A stretch of 64,000 bases of DNA from Otis tarda (GCA_026413225.1 CM048553.1:145507690-145571689), one strand, 5' to 3'. Counted from the stretch's first letter, positions 41,201 to 51,127 are shown. Numbers and translations are program-made. The notes: generated by a model not told the origin, from the letters alone.

Positions 41201-44200
41201 GGTGAACCACCAAGGGTGGTTCATATTTTTTCAGGATAATATCCCAGTCTTCTTGTGTGCTCCAGTGTTTTTGACTCCTATGTGTTCCTTTGGTCTTCTT
41301 TTTGTGACACAGGGGTGCTTTGTGCATTAATGAAAGTTGCTGATACACCAAATGGAATATATCACCTAGCTTCCAACTGCTAACACTCTTTTAAATGGAG
41401 AGAAAGACACACCTCTGAAGAGTGAGTCAGAACAACAGCCCAATTTAGGCTTCTCCAGTCATCCCAGTACTCTGAGTCACTGTCTGGAGGATCTCATCTC
41501 TTTCCATTGACTAGCACAACCACCATTCTGACTTGGGCAGCTAAACTGGTGAGGTGTAAGAGCTCACTACCCGGTCGGAAAATATTGCTAACAGGAGATT
41601 CACAGTATTATTCTGGAAAATCTGGGCAACACAAAGGTCCACAGTAAAAGCAGCAAGATGAAACATAACAGTATAAAATGAGTAGTACACATAGAAAGAC
41701 AGAGGTGGAGCATATTTACATGTACACTGTCAAGCTGTCAATAGGTAGGAGTCTAACTCCTACCTCATCATGACACTGAGTGGCCCTCTGGAGTCACCCT
41801 CACCTGCCCAGCAACGATTTAGGGAGCACAGCTTAAAGTAAGAAGTATGAATATTCTCCTCAGCTCCTATCTGTACTAAAACATTTCATTTTCACTGCAG
41901 CCATTCCAGTAGACGATTTTATGTAATCTAGAAGATTAGTCATTTGATACAAAAAATTGTCACCTGCAAACCCATAAAATCACACAGACTGTTGAAAAAA
42001 AAAATGTAATAACTTCATTAAAAGTAGAGTCCTAAAAATGCTACTAGTTTTGATCCTTCTGATCAATCCAAAATTCATTTTACAGATGTTTTTAAGATCT
42101 ATTTGAGTTGTTATTTAATACAATTAATCAGAATGTTAGCTGCTTGTGAGGAAAGTGTCTTACCTGAAGTCAAGCACACTAAAGCAAAACAGAAGAGCAA
42201 CCAAAACTATAGTCCTGTCACGAAAAGAGAGGAGGTTTATTTGACAAGGCCTACTTAAATGAAATCCTGCTAAGCAAATTAATTCCATATTTAATCTCTA
42301 TGTCTCTGCAGACAGAACTTGAATTAACTATGCTCCATTTTGCCTGTGAAGGAAGGCAGGCTAGCAGCTCCACCACTCCCTGAGGTCACCTACAAAGGCT
42401 GTGCAAACTCTTGTCCTTGAATGTTTTCTAGACTTGGATAGACAAAGCCATGACTGATGCGACATAGTGCTGGAAACAGTCCTGCTTCAAAAAGGAGGCT
42501 GGATGAGATGATCTCCAGAAGTCCCATATAAGCTACATGCTTAGGATCATACTTTTCCTTTAAATTTTTTAGATATTTCACAGATGGGAACCACCCTGTT
42601 TTTCACAGTCCATCTTTCAAGCTGGAGCTATTGATTTTAATCTTCTAGTCATAAATCTAACCCAGTAGTGAACGACGTAATATTAAGACTAAACATCTTC
42701 AAGTCCTTTGGATTGTTGCTGAGGTTCCTATCATTAATATACAAGCAAGTTTAACATCTGTTCTTCATGAGCCCCATTGACCTTGCTTCCATCACACCCA
42801 GAGGCTGAGCACTAATGGTCACTACTGAAAATTTAGTATAGAAGCTGCTCACTGAATTTAGTAAGACGTCCTCTCTGGTCGCTCACAGAATGTCATAAAT
42901 GGTGACAGGCTCATACTGTGTAGAAGAGGTGAGAAGAAGGTGAAAGAAGGTGGACTGACCCACCTCTAGAGCTTGGGCATCTTTTACCATGCAGTATTTC
43001 CCATAAACTTGTCCTTAAAGGTGTCAGCTCTTGACATCGGACTGTACAATAGGTAAGTTACACTGAAGCAGCAAATTTTAATTGACTTTGGCAGCAAATA
43101 ATGCCTCTACTAATCTTCCTTCTATTTGAACATTTTGCTAATAAGCAGGGCTGATGGGAGTTCTGGGAAACCATCTAAAAAAAGAACTACATAATTGCGT
43201 TTTACTGGCTTTGTCATTACCTTTATGGCACCACTAATGGTATTAGTATCACAGAACAAAAGCATCAAAGCTCACTAGTAAAACTATCAATAAAAATAGT
43301 AGTGTTACTAGGAGAGTGCTGTGGTCAGGAATAGTACAGCTCCTGGAGTTTTGATAGCACATCACAGATAACATTTGGTTTAAGATGATAAAGGACTGAA
43401 AACCTATTTTAAAATTTTAAAGAAAAGTTTTAACTAAAGGTCAGGAGAGGAAACAGTCTGAAAAAGAGGCAAGGAGTTTTGTCTGTTAGATAGCTTTTTA
43501 AGCACTTTAGCAGACCTCGTTAAGCTTTTCTGAGGCCAGTAACCGGAAGTGGAGCCACTGCTGCTACCTCTGGTGGGAGATCCTTGACTACACCAAGTGT
43601 AAAAAAAATTACCCATTTCATATCAACATGGTGTGAAATGTTTGTATATATAAATGGGTTTCTGTATGCGTGATTTTACATGCTTAATTCACTTATGCAA
43701 AAAGGAAGAAATTATAAATATTCTATTCAATTTTGAAGGTGACATTTTTGGAAATAAAAATCTTCAATAGACTACATATAGAAATTTATACCTGTTCCTC
43801 AAATTGTATAACATGTTATATTCCTTTGTTCTCATATAGCTCTGCCTCTGTGGTTGACAGCACATGACTGTGACCCTCACAGCTTCAACATCACCTCGTA
43901 ATGTTGCACTGTTACCTTCTAAGGGTGCTTGGAAACCACATATATTCTACCCATTGTTGATTTATGTGTTTTTTTTTTTTTTAACTGCTACCAAACCCAG
44001 ACTGGCACTTAGCATCACCACAGAACTCACTCACTGTATTTGGTGATACTTATATGTCAAAATATTGTTCCAAAATTTACAGGATGTATATTAACCCTAT
44101 AAACATAGAGTTAAAACATATAATGTAGAATTTCTTTTAAAATATCAAGATTCTCTTTTAATACAAAAGAAATAAAAGACTTCTGATTAAAGGTTCATTT

Positions 44201-47200
44201 TTGCTACAAGTTGTGATGTTCTTTCAATATGCATGGCAACATTCAACTAAACAGAAAATTGCATGAGAAGCACTTTAAAACAAAAGTATTAGATGATGGT
44301 GGCAAGAAAAGGCATAATATAGTTTAGAATTCAGTTTGTAGTACACAGCAAGCTGCAACAAGCAGGGTGGGAGAAAGGGTGAGGTACTGACTGTTGTCAG
44401 GACACGGTCCAAAATGTGCCAGAGACAACGGGAACTCTTCCACTGACCTCAGGAGGCTCTGGGTCAGGCTTTAAATGTTCGCAGTGCTGACAGATACATA
44501 AAAAAGTGACAACAAACATTCAAAAGGTCAAATATTTTGGCTTCCAGATGTTGTTGTGTAGCACAGGAACAAAAGGCTTGTTACTTGGTAAGAGGGAATA
44601 AATAGGGAAGCAGGGAAAGGCCAAAACCTGAGGAATGGGCAGGCTTTGCTCTTTAGTACCTAGGCACTTTTCTCATGTCCATGTTTGGAACAGATCTCTG
44701 TGCTGCAGAAACAGAACTGGTGGTTAACAACATGAAGCGATAATAAATTCTGGCACGTAAGCCGGTCCAGCAGGAAATTCTCCAGGGAAGCAGCAGTGAG
44801 AAAAGGAAGCATGTCACCAATATTGCCCTTATGCAAAGGCCTTAAGTGCATTTTTGAAAGCAGATTTTGTTTCAATGTTTTTGTAAATTAATATCACAGT
44901 GATTACTGAACTGCCTTACAGAGTGCTGCAAACAAATGCACTGGAGAAAACCTATGCTTCATAAGTCTGGAAAAATGGCAAAAGGGCTGTGGAAAAGCAT
45001 AGCATAAAGGACTGCAGGAAAGAGAAGCTAACTTTCAGTATCACGTACTTGAGTACTTTTAAGCGTATCTGTTTGATTCAGCAACTCAGACTAAAAAAGC
45101 AATAAAGCAATAGGCAACTATTTAAACAAAATATTTCTTCTTATTACAAGAAACAAGAAGAATAACAGAGCTCACTGTTTCCATAATAATATATACATAC
45201 ACACACACACATATATATACACACACACAAATAATAGAGGTAATTATTTTCAGTAATTAATAATAACTCTCTGGCCTCAATTTGTTAATTCGTTAAAATA
45301 CTGAAAACTTGTTTTCCTCTATATTTTTCTATTCAGAAATAGATATTTAAGTACACACACTTTAATAGTGCAGCCTCCAAGGCTAGCTGGTTTACAATAC
45401 AACCTACTTCAGTGCTCTAGTAAAGAAATTATTTACCGGCGTGTGAGAAGGTACGGCATCTCATCCAGTAACACCCATACAACGCTTCTCCCCTGGTCTG
45501 TGGCTAGCAATATGGGCAGCAAATTCACATTGACTTTAATAAGCCTGCCTAAAGCCTACATGCTTTTTTGACATATGCACTGCAAACCCAGCCCCAGCAT
45601 CCATCAACAGCTGGGCCAGTTGGCAAATAATCTCCGAGTTCAAGGGGACCGTGCACAGGAGCAAGTGAGCAGGGCGTGGTAATACTGATATTCCTGTGGC
45701 AGCACTTATACCCCAGGGCTTACAGAGCAGCCATGGTACCGGAGCATATTTATTATGCCACACATGTAAAGAACAAGATTTTTAAAAAATCTTTACACCA
45801 GAAAAGAACAATTTATGAAATAAGCACTGAACTCAGACCTTGAAATTGGAAAGAAAAAGCAAAAAAGAAGCTTCAGCTCCTGTTTTTGAAGATTTTATTG
45901 GACTGAGTCACAATCATTCATATACAGAAATGCCACTGTTTTTCAACAGTACTGTGTAGTACTACACAGTCCAGTTAAAAAGGTGATTTGCAGGTAAGCC
46001 CAAGAAAAGAGGAACAATCTGCTATGGGAATAAAACAGGTTCTCTATTTCATAAAGTCTTTTGCTGAACTGATTGTTAAATGCACAAGTTCTTCCTGCAA
46101 AGCTGTATTGCAGTTAACAAAGCGTCACTGTTATTACCTGCAGAAATTCAGGCGGCTGGCTTCAGAAGAAAGGCTGAAGGAAGGCTTGGGTGTCGTTATA
46201 AAGGTAGCATGTAACAACTCTTCTTCATAAGGAGAAATTTAAAAGAGGCAGAAACTAGAAAAAAAGTATATCCCAAATGAACTTCCTTCTAAAATGAAAA
46301 GCTAAACAGACTGTAACTGAGCTTAGCACATCCAGACTGTCTTCAATCCAATACGCAACTGGCTTAGTATCTAAAGGACGTGTATGCAAAAATCAAGGAT
46401 AACGCCCCGCCCTAAGGATCTTATTTCTTACAAGGCAAACACTGTAACTGGAACTAGCAAAGGCAGCTCAGCAGCCACTCTGCCGTGGACCCATGAGCGG
46501 GTGATTTGTTCCGCAATGTTTAAAATCGTGCTCTCCTCCTGACTGACACGGTTAGTGCGCACACCCGCTTCAAATCCAGGTGCAACTTATGAGGAAAACA
46601 CTCATGACATGGGCAAATGCTAGCTAGCAACTGAGCCAGATGAAGTTGCTGGAGAGTGTTTTTTCATTGTTTGACATCATATGAGTTCTGTGGCCGACAT
46701 CCAAGCCGAAGGAGGGCAGTGGCTGAAGGAAGAGAAGTGCTCCCGTATCAAATGACAAACAGGACCCCAGATGCGCTAAGATTTTAAGGAAGGATTGTGC
46801 ACAGTGCATACTGATAGAAGGGCTCAGCTTGCCTAACAGCATCCAGACAGCATCCATGTTCACATGGCAGAAACAAAGGATATTAAAAATACATTTTGTC
46901 AGGAATATCACAGATAAGATTAACAATCTCACCTTGTTTCATATGGACTTAAAAAGCAAAACTGACATAAAGTCAGATTTAAATAGAATAGGAAAATACT
47001 CATCTGTTCTACCAGGAAAAAAAAAATCTACTAATCATAACCACTTGGTGTCAATAGTAAAGGAAGAAAGGTAGAGGGCAACTTGTCAAAAGAAGGATAA
47101 AGAAGAAAGTAAATATTTCAGAGGCCAACTCCTACTATCTGCTGCTTATCAAGAACCTTTTGGAGATTAATGCTCCAAAGAAGTTACAAAAAAGACATTT

Positions 47201-50007
47201 ATCCAAATGCTCATGAGCTATTTCATACTGCCATCACGCTATCGTTCATCACAGTGTTCATCTGCTCACTTCTTTGAAATGTATTACTCGCTAATTTTAA
47301 ATACACATTCTGTGCACATCACTTCTCAATGAAGATGGTAAGCGCTTAGTGAAGCACCAGGAGCGGCAGGTTAGAGGCTGCGGCCCCTCCACTCACCTCT
47401 CCATGCATCTCTTCTCCATCCCCTCCCCAGAAACAGGAGCCAGCAGCCACTTGCTACCACTGGGGAATTTCAATCTATATTAGACTTTCTATGATAAGGA
47501 AGGATTGTAAGTGGAAGACAGGGAAGAGATGTCAGAGAATGAGGAAATCAAATCAGTGACTGTTGTCATACCTGCACCACAGTGAAAAATCCATCAAACC
47601 TATCAACAACAAAACCACCTACGGGAATGGAGGACAGTGCCTTGGCTGACCCTTGGCTGTGTAAGATTCGAAGATGCACAGCAGTCAAGCTGAGTCGTGC
47701 CTACGGGCCTGTGGGTGTTACAGGCAATTTGAGAAGCACAAAACTCTCAGTGTGAAGGGAAAAAAGTCAAACTAAATCAATGCAGCATTCATGGAAGAAT
47801 AGAAGTTGAATAAAGGAAATAAAAATATGAACACTTGTGCTTAAGAAGCAGGTTAAGAGACCAGCATCGCACTCTTGAATACCTCTGCAAAAGGCACCTT
47901 AAAACTGTCAAGCCGTGAGATCAGATGCACCCAGAGTAAATAAAAAGCTCCGCTGGGACTCAAGACAGCCTATACAGTGCAGTGGGACAGCCAGGGTATG
48001 CATTACTTTGGCAGCTCTGGGTTGAGTAGATCTGTAGAAAATTATTCAAAACCAACAGATAGCATAAAAAAAGAATGTCAGTAACCAGGATGAAAGGCTT
48101 GTCAACACACAGGGAAAAAAAAAATCAGGATAAAACCCAGCCATTTGGGAGAGATCATAAAAATAATGTATTTCTAGAAAACTTCAAAAGATTTTACGTT
48201 GTACCAGGCAAACTCAAACAGGTGAGGTGGTGGAATTCAAAAGGCATGGGAAAAAGACTTCAGCATTCTTACAGTAATATGCTGTTTGTTTAACGCTTTG
48301 CATTGTTCATTAAACAATAACTAAACAGATCATTCCACTCAGCCTGAATTGCAAAATCTCTCCAAGCTAAGAAGGAAATGGTAGGCTCACACATGGATAT
48401 TGTGTTTCTCATTTGGAAAACTGACTGTTCTTGTACACAGTGTTCAATACACTCCTTTTTGTTAAATTAAAAAAAATAATCTGATCCACTGTAGTGAAGA
48501 CAAAGATAAATATGAGTGTTTCTAGCTGTTCTCAGGAAAACGTTGGAAATTTAAATACTCTATGAACAAACAAAAAGGAAGTTCAGGAACTTGGTGTGGT
48601 ATTAACGATGGCAAAAATGCTTGTTATAATTCAGATTTTTAGTTAGACAGAGAATATTATGCTCTTCAAAATACTGAGTATGAAAAGCAAATTTTTAATC
48701 ACCAAAGTATCTCTGAAATTACCACATGCATGTAGAGCCCAAGGTGTTCATGATGTGACCCTCAATACCATTATCCATGTGCATAAAGTCGTACACAGTG
48801 AAGAGTTTCACTGAATTAAAAGATCGCTCACCACTAGTGGGTATCTGCTAGTTGAGGCACTTAAAATGTCCTTAACTCTACACAGGACAAATATTGAACA
48901 TAAAAAAAACTGCTTTCAAATGTCGCTGATGTAAAGGGACATTTTGAGGTAAAGGATTAATTTTAAAGAGCTAATGACAATTTTGTGGTCTACAGTTTGA
49001 GGGTAGGAATTTACTTCTGATAAATCACCCAGCCAGTGCCCTCTCAATAGAGAAGTCATCATGCCCTACTCATGCGTGGCAACACGCTTGTCAGGAGAAG
49101 TCTGAATTCTCTTATAAACAAAACTCACTTCAATATGACAGTGAAAACTTCATCTATGTATTTTGTTCCAATTCATACACAGAGATTGTCACAAAACTAA
49201 AAGGAATGTCAGTATTTGAGCCGCGTCTGATGTCCCTAATAGCACCTCCCCTGTTTTACAGACTCGTTGGCTTTGCAGAGTGCCTCAAACCCATGCTGCA
49301 GTTTTAAAGGCAAATCTTTCTCTTTAAAGCAGCTATTCTGCTGCAGTAAAAACCACCAACTTTTTCAGCAGCGGATAGCAGAACTCGAAATGGAAACATC
49401 TGGTGTCGCTTACAGACATGTATTAAAAGAACAGATACTAGATTTCCCTGGAAAAATCAACGGTTGCCCTTCTTCATCTGCAAAGCTGGATGCTCGGCAG
49501 GGCTCCATACGACCCTGATGCATGGATGCTGCGGGGTGACAGCGGAGCTTTGGGGGTCCACCGTGACTCCCAGGGTGGGGATTGGGTCGGGGGATGGAGG
49601 GGTGGGGGGTGTCCATCTGCGGTACCTGAGCAGAAGCTGGTGCTGCTGATGGTCCTGCCGGAGCCTCCGGAGGAACTGAGGGGGTTGAATTCCCGGCTTT
49701 CCTCTTCCGAAAAGGGCGATTCGGAAGCGGGGGATACCTTCTGCTGCGGTCGGAGGACCAAGCGGGGGATGCGGCTGCGGGATATCTCCTTCTCCAGCTG
49801 CGCCTTTTGCTCCTGCTCGGGAAAGGACATCTCGGTGTCAGGGACCTCTGGGATGCCCCCCACTTCCTTCCACCTTCGAGGCAGGGGCAGGCAAACCCTG
49901 GGGCGAGGGGGGGAGGGGAGGGGCTGGGTTTGCCTGCCCCTGCCTCCCCTCAATCCCTGCATCCATCCCCGATTCCTCACCTTGGTGCTCTCCCGCAGAG
50001 GCCCCAT
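10169..50007 (-). CDS. SYBU: SYBU, syntabulin: complete coding region in seven exons
   Basis: Syntabulin (GOLSYN) is the adaptor that couples syntaxin-1 vesicles and other axonal cargo to kinesin-1 heavy chain for anterograde transport; in fish eggs the gene acts in vegetal transport of dorsal determinants. Joining the seven exons gives 1971 nt, 656 residues plus stop. Every junction keeps frame and rebuilds the protein order I know from mammals, where the family is about 660 residues. Layout: residues 1-71 are an N-terminal segment with EISRSRIPRL and a Ser-rich acidic stretch; 72-240 are Ser/Pro-rich and probably disordered; about 265-372 form a charged coiled coil running through exons 6 and 7, where the family's motor and cargo binding lies; 373-596 are acidic; 600-619 are a hydrophobic membrane segment; and a second hydrophobic stretch lies near 632-645 before the C-terminus NIKT. 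Introns are 168, 12943, 20156, 2422, 970 and 1209 bp. No frameshift or stop was found in any exon. Confidence 0.95.
11271..12479 (-). other. SYBU: SYBU intron 6
   Basis: 1209-bp intron, GT at the 12479 end and AG at 11271. The part nearest exon 7 (11.3-11.9 kb) is GC-richer than the rest and gives several chance open frames on both strands, none recognised. Confidence 0.85.
12480..12629 (-). CDS. SYBU: SYBU coding exon 6
   Basis: 150 nt: one base completes Arg, then 49 codons starting RSGRYNSCSDNHSIKQQIPE and including LTPLQQKEVTVRHLKTKLKE, ending SKLKE plus two bases of Arg. This begins the main coiled coil. The acceptor is TTTCTTTCCAG and the donor is AAAG|GTATAT. The T-P-L-Q-Q-K-E-V-T-V-R-H-L block is diagnostic of syntabulin/syntaphilin relatives. 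Confidence 0.94.
12630..13599 (-). other. SYBU: SYBU intron 5, GC-AG type
   Basis: 970-bp intron with GCAAGG at its 5' end and a TTTCTTTCCAG acceptor. It carries a short A-run next to the acceptor. No repeat was recognised. Confidence 0.85.
13600..13803 (-). CDS. SYBU: SYBU coding exon 5, followed by a GC donor
   Basis: 204 nt: one base plus 67 codons (RGPYGRNNGSLSCKSGASPP onward to SYKGSDSSPVM) plus AG of an Arg codon. The acceptor is CCCCTCCAG. The 3' boundary must be at ATGAG|GCAAGG, because joining here to exon 6 gives SPVM-R-R-S-G-R as in mammals, and no usable GT donor is near. The intron is therefore GC-AG. Read-through past the donor stays open for about 50 codons before a stop, so retention would truncate the protein after novel residues. 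Confidence 0.9.
13804..16225 (-). other. SYBU: SYBU intron 4
   Basis: 2422-bp GT-AG intron. Unique sequence, no recognised repeat or extra exon. Confidence 0.8.
16226..16328 (-). CDS. SYBU: SYBU coding exon 4
   Basis: 103 nt: two bases complete a Gly codon, then 33 codons beginning SEADFSSSSSTGSISAPEVH and ending KRSSFSR, with two bases of an Asn codon. The acceptor is CCTTTCCAG and the donor is CGCAA|GTAAGC. The Ser-rich block has the S-S-S-S-S-T-G-S-I-S-A-P-E-V-H-M order of mammalian syntabulin. Open reading frames overlapping it in other frames are shadows. Confidence 0.93.
19195..19790. promoter_or_regulatory. CpG-rich patch inside SYBU intron 3
   Basis: GC content and CpG density rise sharply against the surrounding AT-rich intron, with more than 25 CpG sites by eye in about 600 bp. 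It could be an intragenic promoter for a short SYBU isoform, an enhancer or a noncoding RNA start. No first exon with a good donor is obvious. The function is not shown by sequence. Confidence 0.35.
20103..20151. repeat. 26-bp tandem duplication
   Basis: The 23-nt string starting CTTACAGGTAGAACAGG occurs at 20103-20125 and again at 20129-20151, an offset of 26 bp. The copies are identical, suggesting a recent duplication. Confidence 0.9.
21188..21305 (+). mobile_element. LTR fragment, same family as 34.4 kb element
   Basis: It matches the right-hand end of the element at 34383-35359 in the same orientation: both contain GGACAAAGGGGAAACTTCT, then GCAGCTTCT, then GAAGCTGCCAC and GTAG. Only about 120 bp remains. 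It is probably a truncated endogenous retroviral LTR; no coding region accompanies it. Confidence 0.7.
26190..26500 (+). mobile_element. ancient CR1-like LINE fragment
   Basis: Degenerate similarity to the C-terminal part of CR1 ORF2. GAGGAATTCCAAAAAAGG..AACAATAATGATAACAGG..TATGAAGGGAGATTAAGGG corresponds to the R-V-Q-K-R-A-T-K-M-I-R-G ... Y-E-E-R-L-R-E block. It has stops and many changes, so it is an old copy. Boundaries are approximate. Confidence 0.55.
28938..28981. repeat. 22-bp perfect tandem duplication
   Basis: A 22-nt unit beginning ATGACACAAGCTCAAG is present twice head to tail, 28938-28959 and 28960-28981, with no mismatch. This is a small recent duplication in SYBU intron 3. Confidence 0.92.
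31308..31580 (-). mobile_element. CR1 LINE 3' fragment
   Basis: The left end AGAATCACAGAATTG is the inverted CR1 3' terminus. It is followed by typical CR1 antisense sequence (GGAAGGGACCTCTGGAGA, GTCCAACTCCCTGCTC, TGGATGGAGACTCCAC, CAACCTGTGCCAGTG). It is 5'-truncated and diverged, with no usable frame. Confidence 0.9.
34383..35353 (+). mobile_element. near-complete solo LTR of an avian endogenous retroelement
   Basis: About 970 bp that I recognise from memory as a common avian interspersed LTR-type repeat. Landmarks are GTTTAGCCCCACGCAGCAGC..GAAGCACCACACAGCTGC near the left, TTAATTTATTAACAATAAAACC, a GC-rich block with degenerate repeats of about 45 bp built on TGCTCCAGCATGGGG and CCATGGGC (34780-34980), CTTCTTAACTATGTTATCGC, and the end GAAGCTGCCACCGTAG. 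The ends can be placed as TGGCGTTG...GACGCC with the 5-bp repeat CTGTC on both sides (34378-34382 and 35354-35358), or as TG...CA at 34379-35359. No internal viral genes are present, so it fits a solo LTR. The open frame of 230 codons across it is not a gene. Superfamily is not certain; a 5-bp duplication would suit ERVL. Confidence 0.75.
36485..36682 (-). CDS. SYBU: SYBU coding exon 3
   Basis: Two bases complete the Asp codon, then 65 codons beginning DTGCPSSQSVSPVKTPSDAG and ending TKTSLVKPG, with one base carried into the next exon. The acceptor is TTTTCTCCTCAG and the donor is CCCG|GTGAGT, both strong. The peptide is Ser/Pro rich and contains SP/TP sites (VSPVKTPSD), likely disordered and phosphorylatable. 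It matches the mammalian order exactly. Confidence 0.93.
41743..41765. repeat. short perfect hairpin
   Basis: AGGTAGGAGT, loop CTA, ACTCCTACCT: a 10-bp stem with a 3-nt loop. It lies in SYBU intron 2. No role is known; it may be chance. Confidence 0.8.
42394..42553 (+). mobile_element. CR1 LINE 3' fragment
   Basis: It matches the CR1 tail region in sense: AGGCTGTGCAAACTC, CTAGACTTGGATAGACAAAG, CCTGCTTCAAAAAGGAGGCT, GGATGAGATGATCTCCAGA, then a decayed end. It is only about 160 bp, with several changes from the usual consensus, so it is a moderately old copy. Confidence 0.78.
45186..45231. repeat. CA/TA microsatellite
   Basis: Mixed TATATACATACACACACACA and ATATATATACACACACAC repeats in SYBU intron 2, likely polymorphic. 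Confidence 0.9.
45951..45970. repeat. 20-bp perfect palindrome
   Basis: ACTGTGTAGTACTACACAGT reads the same on both strands with no spacer. It sits in SYBU intron 2. It could form a cruciform or be a dimeric protein site. No known motif was recognised. Confidence 0.9.
49626..49812 (-). CDS. SYBU: SYBU coding exon 2
   Basis: 62 codons plus one base. It starts EQKAQLEKEISRSRIPRL and ends SSTSFCS, with the last base starting an Asp codon completed in exon 3. I chose the acceptor at TTTCCCGAGCAG because it joins STK directly to the EQKAQ..KEISRS segment, as in mammals. The frame stays open upstream through the whole 168-bp intron 1, so other in-frame acceptors or intron retention are possible. 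The donor is CTCAG|GTACCG. The S-P-A-S-E-S-P-F-S-E-E-E-S block is highly conserved in the family as I remember it. Confidence 0.88.
49813..49980 (-). other. SYBU: SYBU intron 1 (short, open, in frame)
   Basis: 168 bp between GTGAGG and GAGCAG. The length is a multiple of three and the SYBU frame passes through without a stop, so retention would insert 56 residues. It is GC-rich and part of the CpG island. Its intron status rests on the fit of the spliced product to mammalian syntabulin. Confidence 0.7.
49981..50007 (-). CDS. SYBU: SYBU coding exon 1 (start codon)
   Basis: Nine codons, MGPLRESTK, identical at the start to the mammalian N-terminus MGPLRES. The context GCGATGG has G at -3 and +4. 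An in-frame TGA at 50016-50014, three codons upstream, excludes a longer start in this exon. The donor is AAG|GTGAGG with the intron beginning at 49980. It lies inside a CpG island, as expected for a promoter-proximal exon. Confidence 0.9.
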
Positions 50008-50082
50008 CGCTCCTCAGTCACCGCGCAGCCGGGGGACGGGCACCTGGCATGGGCGAGAAGGGATGCGCTGAAAACCGGGATT

Positions 50083-50112
50083 TGCTGCTGCCGCTGCCGC
50101 TGCCGCTGCGGC
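50083..50112. repeat. GC-rich trinucleotide tract near the SYBU start
   Basis: Imperfect CTG/CCG triplets (TGCTGCTGCCGCTGCCGCTG and on) about 80-105 bp upstream of the SYBU start codon, probably in the 5'UTR or core promoter. Such tracts are prone to length change. Confidence 0.75.
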
Positions 50113-50558
50113 GCTGGGGGGGTGGTGGAGCCCGGCCCGGCCCCGCCGCCGCTCCCTGCCCCGCCCCGTGGTGCCACCGCCCGCCCCGAGCAGGTGCGGG
50201 ATCGGGACCGCACCCCCCTAGCCCCCCGCAACCATGCCCGAGGGGCTCGACATCCCCCCCGCTTCGGCATCTCTGCCAGCGGGCTGCCCCGGGGAGGCAG
50301 CTCCCTGCCCGCTCCTCGCCCCTGGTCGCCGAAGGGCTGCAAGGGAGCCCGAAAAAAAATGCATGGAAATTTGGGGCAGCCTGAGCGCAGGCTGTGTGTG
50401 CAGTTTTATGGATTTCACGCTGAGGCACCGAAACAGATATGTAACAGAGGGCAGATGTTGCCAGCGCAAATATAATGGATGTATAGCTATATAAAGAGCA
50501 AAATGTGTCAGATGTTTGCTGCTCCTTATTATTCAACAATGACTTTCTGTGGGACTAA

Positions 50559-50594
50559 ATATTTAACTATTGTATCATCTCTCTTACCTTTCAT
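50559..50594. repeat. left copy of direct repeat flanking the CR1 copy
   Basis: 36 nt that match 51128-51163 at 33 positions; the three differences are all C here and T there. The last few bases overlap the CR1 3' end. This looks like a target-site duplication made at insertion. Confidence 0.85.
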
Positions 50595-51127
50595 AGAGTC
50601 ATAGAATAGTTAGGGTCGGAAGTCACCTTTAAAGGCCATTTAGTCCAACCCCCCTGCAAGGAGCACGGACATCTCCAACCAGACCAGGTTGCTCAGAGCC
50701 TCATCCAGCCTGGCCTTGAATGTTTCCAGGGATGGGGTATCTACCACCTCTCTGGGCAACCTGTTCCAGTGTTCTACCACCCTCAGTGTAAAAAATGTTT
50801 TCCTTATATCCAGTCTGAATATACCTCCCTCCCTCCCTCCCTCCCTCATCCTTTTACAATAGGCCCTGCTAAAGAGTCTCTCCCTGTCTTTCCTGTAGGC
50901 CCCCTTTAGGTACTGAAAGGCCGCTATCAGGTCTCCCCAGAGCTTTCTCTTCTCCAGACTGAACAGCCCCAACTCTCTCAGCCTGTCCTCATAGGAGAGG
51001 GGCTCCTGTCCTCTGATCATCTTCATGGCCCTCCTCTGGACCCGCTCCAGCAGGTCCACATCCTTCTCATGTTGGGGGCTCCAGAGCTGGACATGGTACT
51101 CCAGGTGGGGTCTCACGAGAGCAGAGT
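50592..51127 (-). mobile_element. CR1 LINE, 5'-truncated, with open ORF2 C-terminus
   Basis: The antisense 3' end CATAGAGTCATAGAATAG is followed leftward to rightward by typical CR1 sequence. Read on minus, an uninterrupted frame of 158 codons (51116-50640) encodes the ORF2 C-terminus, with HLEYHVQLWSPQ, LLERVQRRAMKMIRG, YEDRLRELGLFSLEKR and VVEHWNRLPREVV. A CTCC repeat at about 50825-50847 sits inside the frame and encodes R-E-G-G repeats, replacing the usual sequence there. It is flanked by a long direct repeat (50559-50594 and 51128-51163). The element lacks the reverse transcriptase and endonuclease and so cannot move by itself. Confidence 0.93.
50825..50847. repeat. CTCC tetranucleotide repeat inside CR1
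   Basis: About five to six CTCC units. On the minus strand they read GGAG and keep the CR1 frame open. Confidence 0.9.

Larger units (their letters stand above)
36683..49625 (-). other. SYBU: SYBU intron 2
   Basis: 12943-bp GT-AG intron. It contains a CR1 fragment at 42.4 kb, a CA/TA microsatellite near 45.2 kb, a hairpin at 41.74 kb and a perfect palindrome at 45.95 kb. Nothing else was recognised. Confidence 0.8.
49560..50350 (-). promoter_or_regulatory. SYBU: CpG island at the SYBU 5' end
   Basis: A GC- and CpG-dense block in an otherwise AT-rich window, covering coding exons 1-2 and upstream DNA. On the minus strand it has GC boxes (GGGGCGGGG at 50167-50159 and GGGGCGGGCG near 50187-50178) and a GCT/GCC-type trinucleotide tract at 50083-50112 that probably lies in the 5'UTR. 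This is a TATA-less CpG promoter layout. The start site was not determined. The open frames seen on both strands across the block are composition artefacts. Confidence 0.8.

Noticed and set aside
49807-50475. Long + strand frame (222 codons) and others opposite the SYBU start
   Set aside because: Pro/Arg-rich composition typical of chance frames in CpG islands, antisense to proven SYBU exons.
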